This document shows, in pieces, positions 1-6,064 of a stretch of 7,211 bases of DNA. A program made the position numbers and the translations under genes. The notes under the pieces were generated by a model, which ran no database searches, had not been told where the DNA came from, and saw only the letters and a program-made list of their open reading frames with translations. Position 1 is the stretch's first letter; every line of letters starts with the position of its first letter. This DNA is from JBECKQ01 sp040235375 (GTDB lineage: Bacteria > Planctomycetota > Phycisphaerae > UBA1845): NCBI GenBank assembly GCA_040235375.1, contig JBECKQ010000397.1, forward strand, positions 1 to 7,211. The letters are read 5' to 3'.

Positions 1-1312
1 GATCGAGCATTCGCTGCGCCGCCCAAGGATCGTCCTCGGAGGCTTGAGGCTGGGGGCTTGAGGCTTGAGACGCTGCGGCCGCGGCCTCTTCGTCCGACGT
101 GCGACATCCGACATCCGACGTGGTCTCGTATGTAGCGATGGACTCCGCGACCGGCGGCGTTTCGCGGTCGAGAACCTGCGTGAGCGGCTTGCCGTCCATA
201 TCGTCGGCGACCGGCTGACCGAGCAGCCAGAGAACTGTCGGCGTGATGTCCAGCAGCGACGCGCCGTAGACGCGCGCATCCTTCTTGATGTTCGGGCCGC
301 TGATCACCAGCGTGCCGTATTGGCGATGCCAGGCGACCGGGCGGCCGTCCTTGATCTTGCTGCTGCCTTCCGGCCGCAGGTGATCGCTATGAAAACCGTG
401 GTCGCTGAGGATGATGTACGTGGTGTCGTCTCCCGCGAGCTGCATCAGCCGGCCCAGCATCATGTCATGGAAGCGATAGCAGCCGGTCATCACGTCCTTG
501 TAGTGCTCGAAGTCCTCATCGGAGACATGCGGCATCTTCGGCGGGTGATACTCCATGAAACCATGAGCGAAGCGGTCGACCGCGTCGTAGTACACGCCGA
601 GGAAGTCCCAGCGCTCCTGCTCGGCGAGCAGCGTTGCCATGGCGTGCACGGTGGCGCACTCGGCCAGCAGAATGCGAAGCTGACTCAGGTTCTGATCCTT
701 CTGCGGATCCAGCTCGGCGAGCTTGGGGACGAACGGTGCGACCTGCGACGGCGTGGTCGCGGCGGGGTGGACGCGCAGCTCCTTCGCCTGCTCGAGCAGG
801 TCCGCCGGGTGCACCGCGTGCTCATCGAGCGGCCATTCCTTGTCCGGCGGGCCGACGGCCTTGGCGTAGCGGTCGGTGACGATCACGCCGTTGATCGGCT
901 CGGCCGGGTGGCTGGCAAACCAGTTGACGGCGCACGCTCGCTGGCCGCGCTCGCTCAGGATGCTCCACAGCGCCTTGCAGCGCCGCGACGTGCTCGTCAC
1001 CGGACGGATGCCGCCCTTGCCGTCGGGCTCGGCGAACCCCAGGATGCCGTGCTTGTCGGCGTGCTTGCCCGTGGCGATGGAGGTCCACAGGATCGGCGAG
1101 AGCATGGGCGTGAGGCTGGCCACGTTGCCCATGACGCCGTGCTCGATCAGCTGCCGCAGGTTGGGCATCTGCCCCTTTTCCATCAGCGGATTGATCATCT
1201 TCCAGTCCGCTCCGTCCCAGCCGATCAGCATCACGCGTTTGGCGGGGCGGGCATCGTCGGCCGGTCGAGTGGGTGAGTTGGGTTGGTTGTCGCTTGTGGG
1301 TCGTTCGTTCAT
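1..1312 (-). CDS. Type I phosphodiesterase / nucleotide pyrophosphatase-like AlkP-superfamily protein, 3' end cut by window edge
   Basis: 437 codons are visible. ATG at 1310-1312 follows GAGG with a 6-base spacer. There is no signal peptide, so it is probably cytoplasmic. The AlkP-superfamily metal and catalytic set can be placed: D33 in GWDGADW, the candidate nucleophile S72 in LSPILWTSIATG (T77 is the alternative), D246 and H250 in DAVDRFAH, D304 and H305 in SDHGF, and H329 in AWHRQYG. The core closes with LDITPTVLWLLGQP (about 354-367) and DMDGKPL (371-377). Family knowledge says such enzymes hydrolyse phosphodiester or pyrophosphate bonds; the substrate cannot be told. Residues 398-407 and 415-426 are translated heptad repeats forming a linker. 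After it, DDPWAAQRMLD resembles the region that precedes a TPR tail in planctomycete homologues (inference). The neighbouring minus-strand genes give no clue to its role. Confidence 0.9.
   Translation of the reverse strand, partial: MNERPTSDNQPNSPTRPADDARPAKRVMLIGWDGADWKMINPLMEKGQMPNLRQLIEHGVMGNVASLTPMLSPILWTSIATGKHADKHGILGFAEPDGKGGIRPVTSTSRRCKALWSILSERGQRACAVNWFASHPAEPINGVIVTDRYAKAVGPPDKEWPLDEHAVHPADLLEQAKELRVHPAATTPSQVAPFVPKLAELDPQKDQNLSQLRILLAECATVHAMATLLAEQERWDFLGVYYDAVDRFAHGFMEYHPPKMPHVSDEDFEHYKDVMTGCYRFHDMMLGRLMQLAGDDTTYIILSDHGFHSDHLRPEGSSKIKDGRPVAWHRQYGTLVISGPNIKKDARVYGASLLDITPTVLWLLGQPVADDMDGKPLTQVLDRETPPVAESIATYETTSDVGCRTSDEEAAAAASQASSPQPQASEDDPWAAQRMLD
41..71 (+). repeat. Heptad repeat B1 (GGCTTGA type), inside the phosphodiesterase ORF
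   Basis: Four 7-base units on the plus strand: GGCTTGA, GGCTGGG, GGCTTGA, GGCTTGA. It matches positions 6214-6243 at 28 of 30 bases. On the minus strand it is translated in frame as SQASSPQPQAS in the phosphodiesterase. Confidence 0.9.
91..121 (-). repeat. Heptad repeat D (GGATGTC type), inside the phosphodiesterase ORF
   Basis: Read on the minus strand it gives the units GGATGTC, GGATGTC, GCACGTC, GGAC, flanked by a further ACGTC. It is the only copy of this sequence family in the window but has the same 7-base period. It is translated in frame as TSDVGCRTSD, and lies 19 bases from repeat B1. Confidence 0.8.
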
Positions 1313-1637
1313 GTGTTGCCTCGGCGGGTTGGAGACTCTGTCCGTTGGGCGGCACGCCGATCATACCACGACGCGACCGCCCACGGCCCGGAAACTCAAG
1401 ACGGCCTCGCCCGCCCGGGGACGAAGCCGTCGAGTTATGGCCGGGCGATCGCTGCCGGCACGACTCTGGAGGAGCTCTTGTTGGCGATCGCGGCGCTCTG
1501 CTTCTCCCTGAACCTGTACGCAACCGGCGGGCCGATCTTAATCGGAGGGCCGCCCGGATGGCGAAAGAGGCCCTGCTCATTTTGGATTTTGGATTGCGGA
1601 TTGCGGAGCGGGCGGCAAACCGTCGCTCTGTTGTCCG
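1313..1637. other. Gene-poor interval upstream of the phosphodiesterase
   Basis: No open frame here has a convincing start, ribosome binding site and recognisable protein. The last bases before 1312 carry the phosphodiesterase ribosome binding site (GAGG on the minus strand, about 1319-1322). Repeat A1 lies at 1579-1607. Two GCGATCGC octamers occur at 1445-1452 and 1484-1491. I see no clear promoter or T-tailed terminator. Confidence 0.6.
1579..1607 (+). repeat. Heptad repeat A1 (GGATTGC type)
   Basis: Plus-strand units ATTTTGG, ATTTTGG, ATTGCGG, ATTGCGG. It lies in the gene-poor interval 30 bases beyond the stop of the truncated tail duplicate, and is the most diverged A copy, with two units reading TTTT in place of TTGC. 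Confidence 0.8.
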
Positions 1638-1726
1638 TCAACGTTCGGGGGACGACTCGACGGCCTCGATCGCTTGGGGCGTCTCGAGCCGCTCCATCCG
1701 CAGGACCGGCTCGCCGGCGCGGTCTT

Positions 1727-1763
1727 CCCTCAAGCCCCAAGCCTCAAGACTCAAGCCTTCTTC
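1727..1763 (-). repeat. Heptad repeat B2 (GGCTTGA type), inside the truncated tail duplicate
   Basis: Plus-strand units TCAAGCC, CCAAGCC, TCAAGAC, TCAAGCC followed by TTCTTC. The minus strand therefore begins GAAGAAGGCTTGAG, the same leader as the copies flanking the toxin pair. Confidence 0.88.
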
Positions 1764-1822
1764 GCCGCGGGCCTTGTTCGCCCCCGCGACACAGGTCAGG
1801 TTGGCCCAGAGGCCGGCACCCC

Positions 1823-1854
1823 ATTTCGGATTGCGGATTTCGGATTGCGGATTG
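1823..1854 (+). repeat. Heptad repeat A2 (GGATTGC type), at the breakpoint of the tail duplicate
   Basis: Plus-strand units ATTTCGG, ATTGCGG, ATTTCGG, ATTGCGG, ATTG. On the minus strand it is translated as NPQSEIRNPKW, directly before the first residues shared with the large protein's tail. Confidence 0.9.
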
Positions 1855-1881
1855 AAAGGCAACCCGCCGTTCCGCTGTCTG

Positions 1882-4800
1882 CTAATGTTCATGGGACGCC
1901 TCCACCGCTTGGATCATCGCGGCCGGCGTGATCGCTTCGACGCGAAGGACAGGCCCCGTAGCGCCAGAGCGCGATTTGCTGTCGCCTGCAACACACCTCA
2001 AGTTCGCCCACATCCCCGCATACGGCGAGCCGCCGAAGTAGTAGTTGCAGCCCCAGGGCGGGGCGTTCTTGCCGAAGAGGTCCGCGGTGAAGCCGGTCTC
2101 GGCCTGCTCGGCGATGATCCAGCCGGACTGCGGCGTGCTGAACGTCGCGACCATCCACACCGTGTCGGGGATCGTCACCGGGGGATCGACCGGATCGGCC
2201 ACCAGCTCCCAGACGTACCCGTCGTCTGGGACGGCGTTCCACGTGAACGTCGTGCCGGGGATCAGCGTGCCGCCGTTGCCCGGGCAGGCGGTCCACAGCT
2301 CGACGGTCACGTCGAACGGGCCGCCGCCGTTGCCGTAGACCCGCAGGTCCAGATACGTCAGGTCACGCGCTCCCGTGCCCTCCAGCGTCAGGTCGTCGGC
2401 GAGCTGCAAGCCCGCGCCGGCCAACGCCGCGCTGGTCATCGGATCGATCTCGTTGCTGTAGCGGCCGAACGGGCAGGTCGTCGTGGCGCACTCGGTGTCG
2501 TCGCCCTGGTACATGCCGCCCGCGTCCAGGCAGGCCAGCTCGGTCAGCTCCTGGCAACTGTTGTCGTCGGGCGAGCAGCACGCCCCGGCCGGCGGGCAGC
2601 CCGCCGTCGAGCAGTCCGTTCCGTCGCCCTGGTAGACGCCGCCGGCATAGCTGCACTGTTCTTCCGTCCGCGGCGTGCACGTCCCGTCGACCGGATCGCA
2701 GCACGCGCCAAACGCCGGGCAGTCGCCGGGGCAGACGGCACCGGCCGAGCCCAGCCAGGAGCCGCCGAGGTCGACCACGCACTCGCGGGCGGTGGTGCTT
2801 GCGACGCAGGCACTCGTGCCATTTGTACTGCCGTCGGGCAGGCAGCAGGGCCCGGTCGGGGCGGACCAGTCCTTCGGCGGGGTCATGCGCTGGGCGAACG
2901 CGGGGAAGTCGTCGGCATCCACGTCGCCGTCGCGGTCGAAGTCGAACGTCAGGTCGTTGGTGTTGGCCGGCGTGACGCCCGGGCCGCCAAACGCCCGCTG
3001 GAGCGCGGCGAAGTCGGCCAGGTCGCGGTCCCAGTCGCCGTCCGCGTCGCCCAGCAGGGGTTTGAAGAGGAGTCCCTCGGCGTCAGAGCTTCCGCTGGCG
3101 TTGGTCTGCGTGGCGAACACGCCCAACCAGGTGCCCGATATGGGGTCCGGGATATCGAACTCGGAGATGATGTCGATACCGCTCATGTAAGCCGACACGA
3201 AAAGGTGACCGTTCGGACCCAACGTAGCCGAGACCTCTGAGTCCAGTGTCGGGGAGAGCGCTATAGGCTCGCCCAGCAGTGCACCTGTTTTGGGGTCGTA
3301 CGCTCGAACACCCCCTTGGTTGCTTCCGGTGCAATTCTGGCCCCACGTGGGTACGTAAAGGAGTCCGTCGTGTGGACCGAACGCGAACGTTTCCATGCGG
3401 GTCACCAGTGGCGCTGGTAGCAGCGGTTTCTTAATCAACGGGTTGGCCAGGCATGCACCGGTGACGCCATCGAAGACATGGACTCCCGCGTTTGGGAAGA
3501 TATATGGATCGCAGGGCGCCCAAGTGTCGTCCAGCACGTACAGATCCCCATTGGGACCGAAGTGGAAGTCTTCCACCGAGTCAATCCCACAGCCATCCGC
3601 GACCGGTACGAAATCGCGCACCATCGCGCCGGTCTGGCCGTTGAACTCGACCACGCCGGCACCGGCGGGTCCTCGATGCAGCACGAAGAGATTGCCGTTC
3701 GGCCCATAGGTGAGGCCAACCGGCTTTTGCTGGCTTCCCGCGAAGCCTGCGGGAATGAACGTGCCCAGCTTACGGCCGGTGACACCGTCATATCGAACAA
3801 CCGAGCCCCGCTTGATCGAGCCGATGAGGATGTCGCCGCCGGCGTGGAACACCAGGCCCCTTGGGCAGAACGGTACGCCGCATCCGAGATCGTCGCCGTC
3901 GACCGTCGGATCCTCCACGACGAAGCCGATGAGATCGCCGGTCGCGCCATCGAACTCGAACAGGCCGTAGCGCGTCTTCTGTCGATGCCGGTTGCCGAGG
4001 ACGAAGAGGTTGCCCTCGTCGGCCGTGTAGCAGGCGGTGATGTCAATCGCCGCGGCCAGCGTGGCCGCCTGGCCGTCGGGGTTCTGGACCACCACATCCC
4101 ACCCACCGCCGGCCATGCGGGCGCCGCCGTCCAGGTCGAAGTACACGGTCAGCGATGTGCCGTCGCCGCTGTCGCCGGTCACGAGACCGACATACGTCGC
4201 CACAGCCGTACCGTTGGTACCCAGCGGCTCGTTGGGATCCTGGAGCATAACGAGCGTCGCGTTGGGATCGAGGTTGGTGCCGGTCACCACTACGCCGGTC
4301 AGCGGTTCGCACGCATCGTGCTGGCTCACCGACACGCCGCTGATCGTGGGCGCCGGCAGCGGATCGGGCGGCGCCGGCTTGAACGCCAGGCCGACCGGGC
4401 TCGACACGTTGGCGAACGTACCGACCAGCGCCCCCGTCTCGCCCTCGTACTCGATCGCCAGTCCGTTGTCGTAGCTGGTGACGAAGAGGTTGCCATTCGG
4501 GCCGTAGGTGAGCCGGCTGGCCCAGCAATTCAAGCCGCCCAGCCCGTCGGTTACGAACTCACCCAGCGGGGCGCCGGTGACGCCGTCGAACTCCAGCACC
4601 ACGTTGGGCAGGTGCGGATCGTCGGGCACCTCGGAGGACGTGACGAGCAGGTTGCCGTTTGGGCGGAACGTCAGGCCCTGGATCCAGTTCACGCTGCCGT
4701 TGCCGGTGAACTCGCGGACCAGTCGCCCGGTCGCTCCGTGGTACTCGTTGACACTGCGGTCAATGGCGTCCGCCTCCAAGAGCGGGCCCCTGCTGCACGC

Positions 4801-5412
4801 GAACAGGTGGCCGTTGGGGCCGAACGCCAGGGCGATGGGGCTGTCCAGGCCGCCGAAGTCCTCGCCCCCGATGGCGAACGTGCCCAGCCACTCGCCCGTC
4901 GTCCCGTCATACCTCAGCACCGCGTCGTTGCCTTCGCCGGATACGTAGAGGGCGCCGTCCGGACCGAAGACGGCATCCTGCGGCTCGTAGAGCCAGCCGC
5001 CCTCGGCGCCGCCGCCCGGCGGACCCGTTCCCGTCGCCGTGAAGTCGCGAACGAATGCGCCCGTGCTCCCGTCGTACTCCTTGACGTTGTCAGTTCCGGC
5101 ACTGCACACGAACAGGTTGCCGTTCGGCCCCCAGGTCAGCCCGCGGGGAAAGTCCAGCCCGCCGCTGCCCGAGGTGATGAAGTCGCCGACGTACGCTCCG
5201 GTCGTACCGTCAAACTGCTCGACCTTGTCCTGACCCTGGTTGCAGACGTACAGGTCGCCCACGGCGCCCGGCGCGCCGGCGAGGGCCGCGGCGGGAAGCA
5301 GCAGGGCCGCGGCCAGGAAGGCCGCCGGCCATTTGGGATTGCGGATTGCGGATTGCGGATTGGCAGAGGGGCCGCTCCCCCGTTTACGGTCAACAACTTC
5401 GATCGTGTGCAT
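1882..5412 (-). CDS. Large exported double six-bladed beta-propeller protein with IPT/Ig-like domain, dockerin-like segment and GACC cysteine-rich repeats
   Basis: 1176 residues. ATG at 5410-5412 is chosen because AAGGA lies 7 bases upstream; the longer frame up to 5523 only reads through a repeat. Signal peptide 1-45: basic n-region, hydrophobic core AAFLAAALLL, likely cleavage after ALA at 45. Residues 50-346 hold six NHL/SMP-30-like units of the form GPNGNLFV...EYDG.TGA.VG.F. About 350-455 resembles an IPT/TIG-like Ig fold. About 460-783 holds six more units. Both propellers end in GL.FKP, consistent with ring closure. 786-846 has two DxDxDxD calcium loops (DADGDWDRD, DFDRDGDVD) as in dockerins. 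850-980 has three GACC/GPCC-type cysteine modules. 981-1176 is a predicted beta-sandwich tail. No membrane anchor is seen. Probably an extracellular or envelope protein for binding or adhesion; ligand unknown. A heptad repeat is translated in the signal peptide (18-28). Confidence 0.93.
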   Translation of the reverse strand: MHTIEVVDRKRGSGPSANPQSAIRNPKWPAAFLAAALLLPAAALAGAPGAVGDLYVCNQGQDKVEQFDGTTGAYVGDFITSGSGGLDFPRGLTWGPNGNLFVCSAGTDNVKEYDGSTGAFVRDFTATGTGPPGGGAEGGWLYEPQDAVFGPDGALYVSGEGNDAVLRYDGTTGEWLGTFAIGGEDFGGLDSPIALAFGPNGHLFACSRGPLLEADAIDRSVNEYHGATGRLVREFTGNGSVNWIQGLTFRPNGNLLVTSSEVPDDPHLPNVVLEFDGVTGAPLGEFVTDGLGGLNCWASRLTYGPNGNLFVTSYDNGLAIEYEGETGALVGTFANVSSPVGLAFKPAPPDPLPAPTISGVSVSQHDACEPLTGVVVTGTNLDPNATLVMLQDPNEPLGTNGTAVATYVGLVTGDSGDGTSLTVYFDLDGGARMAGGGWDVVVQNPDGQAATLAAAIDITACYTADEGNLFVLGNRHRQKTRYGLFEFDGATGDLIGFVVEDPTVDGDDLGCGVPFCPRGLVFHAGGDILIGSIKRGSVVRYDGVTGRKLGTFIPAGFAGSQQKPVGLTYGPNGNLFVLHRGPAGAGVVEFNGQTGAMVRDFVPVADGCGIDSVEDFHFGPNGDLYVLDDTWAPCDPYIFPNAGVHVFDGVTGACLANPLIKKPLLPAPLVTRMETFAFGPHDGLLYVPTWGQNCTGSNQGGVRAYDPKTGALLGEPIALSPTLDSEVSATLGPNGHLFVSAYMSGIDIISEFDIPDPISGTWLGVFATQTNASGSSDAEGLLFKPLLGDADGDWDRDLADFAALQRAFGGPGVTPANTNDLTFDFDRDGDVDADDFPAFAQRMTPPKDWSAPTGPCCLPDGSTNGTSACVASTTARECVVDLGGSWLGSAGAVCPGDCPAFGACCDPVDGTCTPRTEEQCSYAGGVYQGDGTDCSTAGCPPAGACCSPDDNSCQELTELACLDAGGMYQGDDTECATTTCPFGRYSNEIDPMTSAALAGAGLQLADDLTLEGTGARDLTYLDLRVYGNGGGPFDVTVELWTACPGNGGTLIPGTTFTWNAVPDDGYVWELVADPVDPPVTIPDTVWMVATFSTPQSGWIIAEQAETGFTADLFGKNAPPWGCNYYFGGSPYAGMWANLRCVAGDSKSRSGATGPVLRVEAITPAAMIQAVEASHEH
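5331..5362 (+). repeat. Heptad repeat A3 (GGATTGC type), inside the signal peptide
   Basis: Plus-strand units ATTTGGG, ATTGCGG, ATTGCGG, ATTGCGG, ATTGG. On the minus strand it is translated as NPQSAIRNPKW, just before the hydrophobic core of the double-propeller protein's signal peptide. Confidence 0.92.
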
Positions 5413-5417
5413 CGGTT

Positions 5418-5424
5418 CGTCCTT
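5418..5424 (-). promoter_or_regulatory. Ribosome binding site deciding the double-propeller start
   Basis: AAAGGA on the minus strand, about 7 bases before the ATG at 5410-5412. The in-frame ATG at 5521-5523 would lie inside the preceding gene remnant and translate repeat A4, so this site favours the shorter form. Confidence 0.7.
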
Positions 5425-5437
5425 TCGTTCGTATCGA

Positions 5438-5456
5438 CCGCTCGCGACGCGAGCGG
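5438..5456 (-). promoter_or_regulatory. Perfect 8-bp hairpin in the leader of the double-propeller gene
   Basis: Arms CCGCTCGC and GCGAGCGG with a 3-base loop. It lies between the upstream stop codon and the ribosome binding site. There is no T-run on either side, so an intrinsic terminator is not supported; a leader structure is possible. Confidence 0.45.
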
Positions 5457-5466
5457 GCGTCTTCAT

Positions 5467-5496
5467 CCCGCAATCCCAAATCCGCAATCCGCAATC
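5467..5496 (-). repeat. Heptad repeat A4 (GGATTGC type)
   Basis: Plus-strand units CCGC, AATCCCA, AATCCGC, AATCCGC, AATC. It is opposite in orientation to A3, so the two form an inverted pair bracketing the leader and start of the double-propeller gene. Confidence 0.9.
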
Positions 5497-5499
5497 GCC

Positions 5500-5518
5500 A
5501 CGCTCACACCGTGAGCGT
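5500..5518 (-). terminator. 8-bp hairpin over the stop codon of the DUF4469-type remnant
   Basis: Arms ACGCTCAC and GTGAGCGT with a 3-base loop, overlapping the TGA at 5504-5506. It is placed like a transcription end signal, but no T-tract follows, so termination is only a possibility. Confidence 0.35.
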
Positions 5519-5710
5519 CGCATCCAGCCGGCCCACGCGCAGCTCGCGGTTGTCGGCGCCGGCCGGAGGGCGGCCCATCCTTGCCCGCACTTCCAGGTAG
5601 TAATCGCCGGGGACCAGCGTCGCCGGGTTCAGGAACACCAGCTTGCTCGGCTTGCCTTCCCATTTGGGATTGCGGATTTCGGATTGCGGATTGAGTGGCT
5701 TCGCGTTCAT
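5504..5710 (-). pseudogene. C-terminal remnant of a DUF4469-type (HU-like DNA-binding) protein, 68 codons
   Basis: The frame is MNAKPL, then a translated heptad repeat NPQSEIRNPKW, then KPSKLVFLNPATLVPGDYY, LEVRAR, and the end ELRVGRLDATLTV. From memory of the family, this matches the last 45-50 residues of bacterial DNA-binding-domain proteins with a C-terminal DUF4469 Ig-like domain, usually about 240-260 residues long. The N-terminal HU-like domain and middle are absent here. A matching N-terminal piece lies on the other side of the four-helix-bundle gene (6065-6184). The ATG overlaps the stop of that gene as ATGA, and GAGG lies 8 bases upstream, so it is probably still translated by coupling. 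I annotate it as one half of a split gene; a functional stand-alone Ig-like peptide cannot be excluded. Confidence 0.72.
5662..5693 (+). repeat. Heptad repeat A5 (GGATTGC type), left flank of the four-helix-bundle gene
   Basis: Plus-strand units ATTTGGG, ATTGCGG, ATTTCGG, ATTGCGG, ATTG. It is translated on the minus strand as NPQSEIRNPKW in the DUF4469-type remnant. It forms an inverted pair with A6 on the other side of the 5707-6060 gene. Confidence 0.92.
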
Positions 5711-6060
5711 CGATTGCCCCTCGCGGTTTTGATGGAGGCGACGACAATCCGCACCAGCTCGTTGGCCTCCTGCAACAAGGGTTCGAGCTGCGACGCCTTG
5801 ACGTACTCACCCTTGATCAGCAACTCCATCCAGTAGACGCTCTCGTCCGCCTCTTCCTCTACCGTGCCCAGCTTGGACACGAAGTCCGCCGGGGACTTCG
5901 CCCGGCACGCCGCGCGGTAGTTCGCGCCGACCGACGTGCCACACTTCGACAACTGCTTGGCAATCACGCCGACCGCTCCCTGCCAGCCCAGCGTCTCGGT
6001 CAGCTTGATCACGCGAAGTGCAAACGCCTGCGTCCGGTCCTTCATCTGCTCCTGGTTCAT
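5707..6060 (-). CDS. Four-helix bundle protein (23S rRNA intervening-sequence protein, S23/IVP family)
   Basis: 117 residues, the usual family length. Hallmarks seen: FALRVIKLTETL in helix 1, the loop SKCGTSVGANYRAACRAKS (about 43-61), DFVSKLGTVEEEADESVYWM (about 64-83), and a last helix QEANELVRIVVASIKTAR. Members are alpha-helical bundles that form pentamers and are encoded in 23S rRNA intervening sequences and many other loci; they are related to the Avd accessory protein of diversity-generating retroelements. The biochemical role is not established; nucleic-acid binding through basic residues is likely. ATG at 6058-6060 has GAGGAG about 11 bases upstream, a slightly long spacing. It begins 4 bases after the stop of the N-terminal DUF4469-type remnant and overlaps the C-terminal remnant by ATGA, so the three are probably co-transcribed. 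No reverse transcriptase or rRNA is in the window. Confidence 0.93.
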   Translation of the reverse strand: MNQEQMKDRTQAFALRVIKLTETLGWQGAVGVIAKQLSKCGTSVGANYRAACRAKSPADFVSKLGTVEEEADESVYWMELLIKGEYVKASQLEPLLQEANELVRIVVASIKTARGNR

Positions 6061-6064
6061 GGGC

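Larger units (their letters stand above)
1638..1892 (-). pseudogene. Truncated duplicate of the C-terminal tail of the double-propeller protein, 84 codons
   Basis: The frame begins MNISRQRNGGLPF, passes through a translated heptad repeat (NPQSEIRNPKW, about residues 14-24), then becomes recognisably paralogous to the end of the large upstream protein. WANLTCVAG matches WANLRCVAG, and PVLRMERLETPQAIEAVES matches PVLRVEAITPAAMIQAVEAS, followed by a stop at a similar place. The similarity starts right after the repeat, so everything upstream of that point in the ancestral copy is missing. A second heptad repeat (GGCTTGA type) interrupts the copy in the middle, giving LSLEAWGL, where the large protein has nothing. 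Its ATG lies inside the large gene, overlapping by 11 bases, with GGAGG 6 bases upstream, so it could be translated by coupling. I call it a decayed tandem duplicate; a short expressed peptide remains possible. Confidence 0.7.

Noticed and set aside
65..1276. 403-codon open frame on the plus strand
   Set aside because: It lies antisense to the phosphodiesterase, whose minus-strand frame has all the catalytic motifs; high GC keeps the opposite frame open.
1445..1491. Two GCGATCGC octamers resembling cyanobacterial HIP1 sites
   Set aside because: Only two copies in a GC-rich window and no other sign of a cyanobacterium; chance is a fair explanation.
1438..1560. Plus-strand hydrophobic stretch reading LEELLLAIAALCFSLNLYAT, possible small membrane protein
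   Set aside because: No usable start codon or ribosome binding site in that frame, and the frame runs into repeat A1; composition alone is not enough.
1273..3240. 655-codon open frame on the plus strand
   Set aside because: Antisense to the double-propeller C-terminal half and the intergenic interval; low-complexity Arg/Ala/Gly translation without recognisable motifs.
3478..5514. 678-codon open frame on the plus strand
   Set aside because: Antisense to the propeller repeats; its repetitive look mirrors the coding repeats on the minus strand.
5413..5523. Upstream ATG at 5523 as start of the double-propeller protein
   Set aside because: It would add a repeat-encoded stretch (CGLRIWDCG) before the signal peptide, and the ATG at 5410-5412 has a clear ribosome binding site.
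5707..6060. Four-helix-bundle gene as part of a 23S rRNA intervening sequence
   Set aside because: No rRNA sequence flanks it; the flanks encode the two ends of a DUF4469-type protein.
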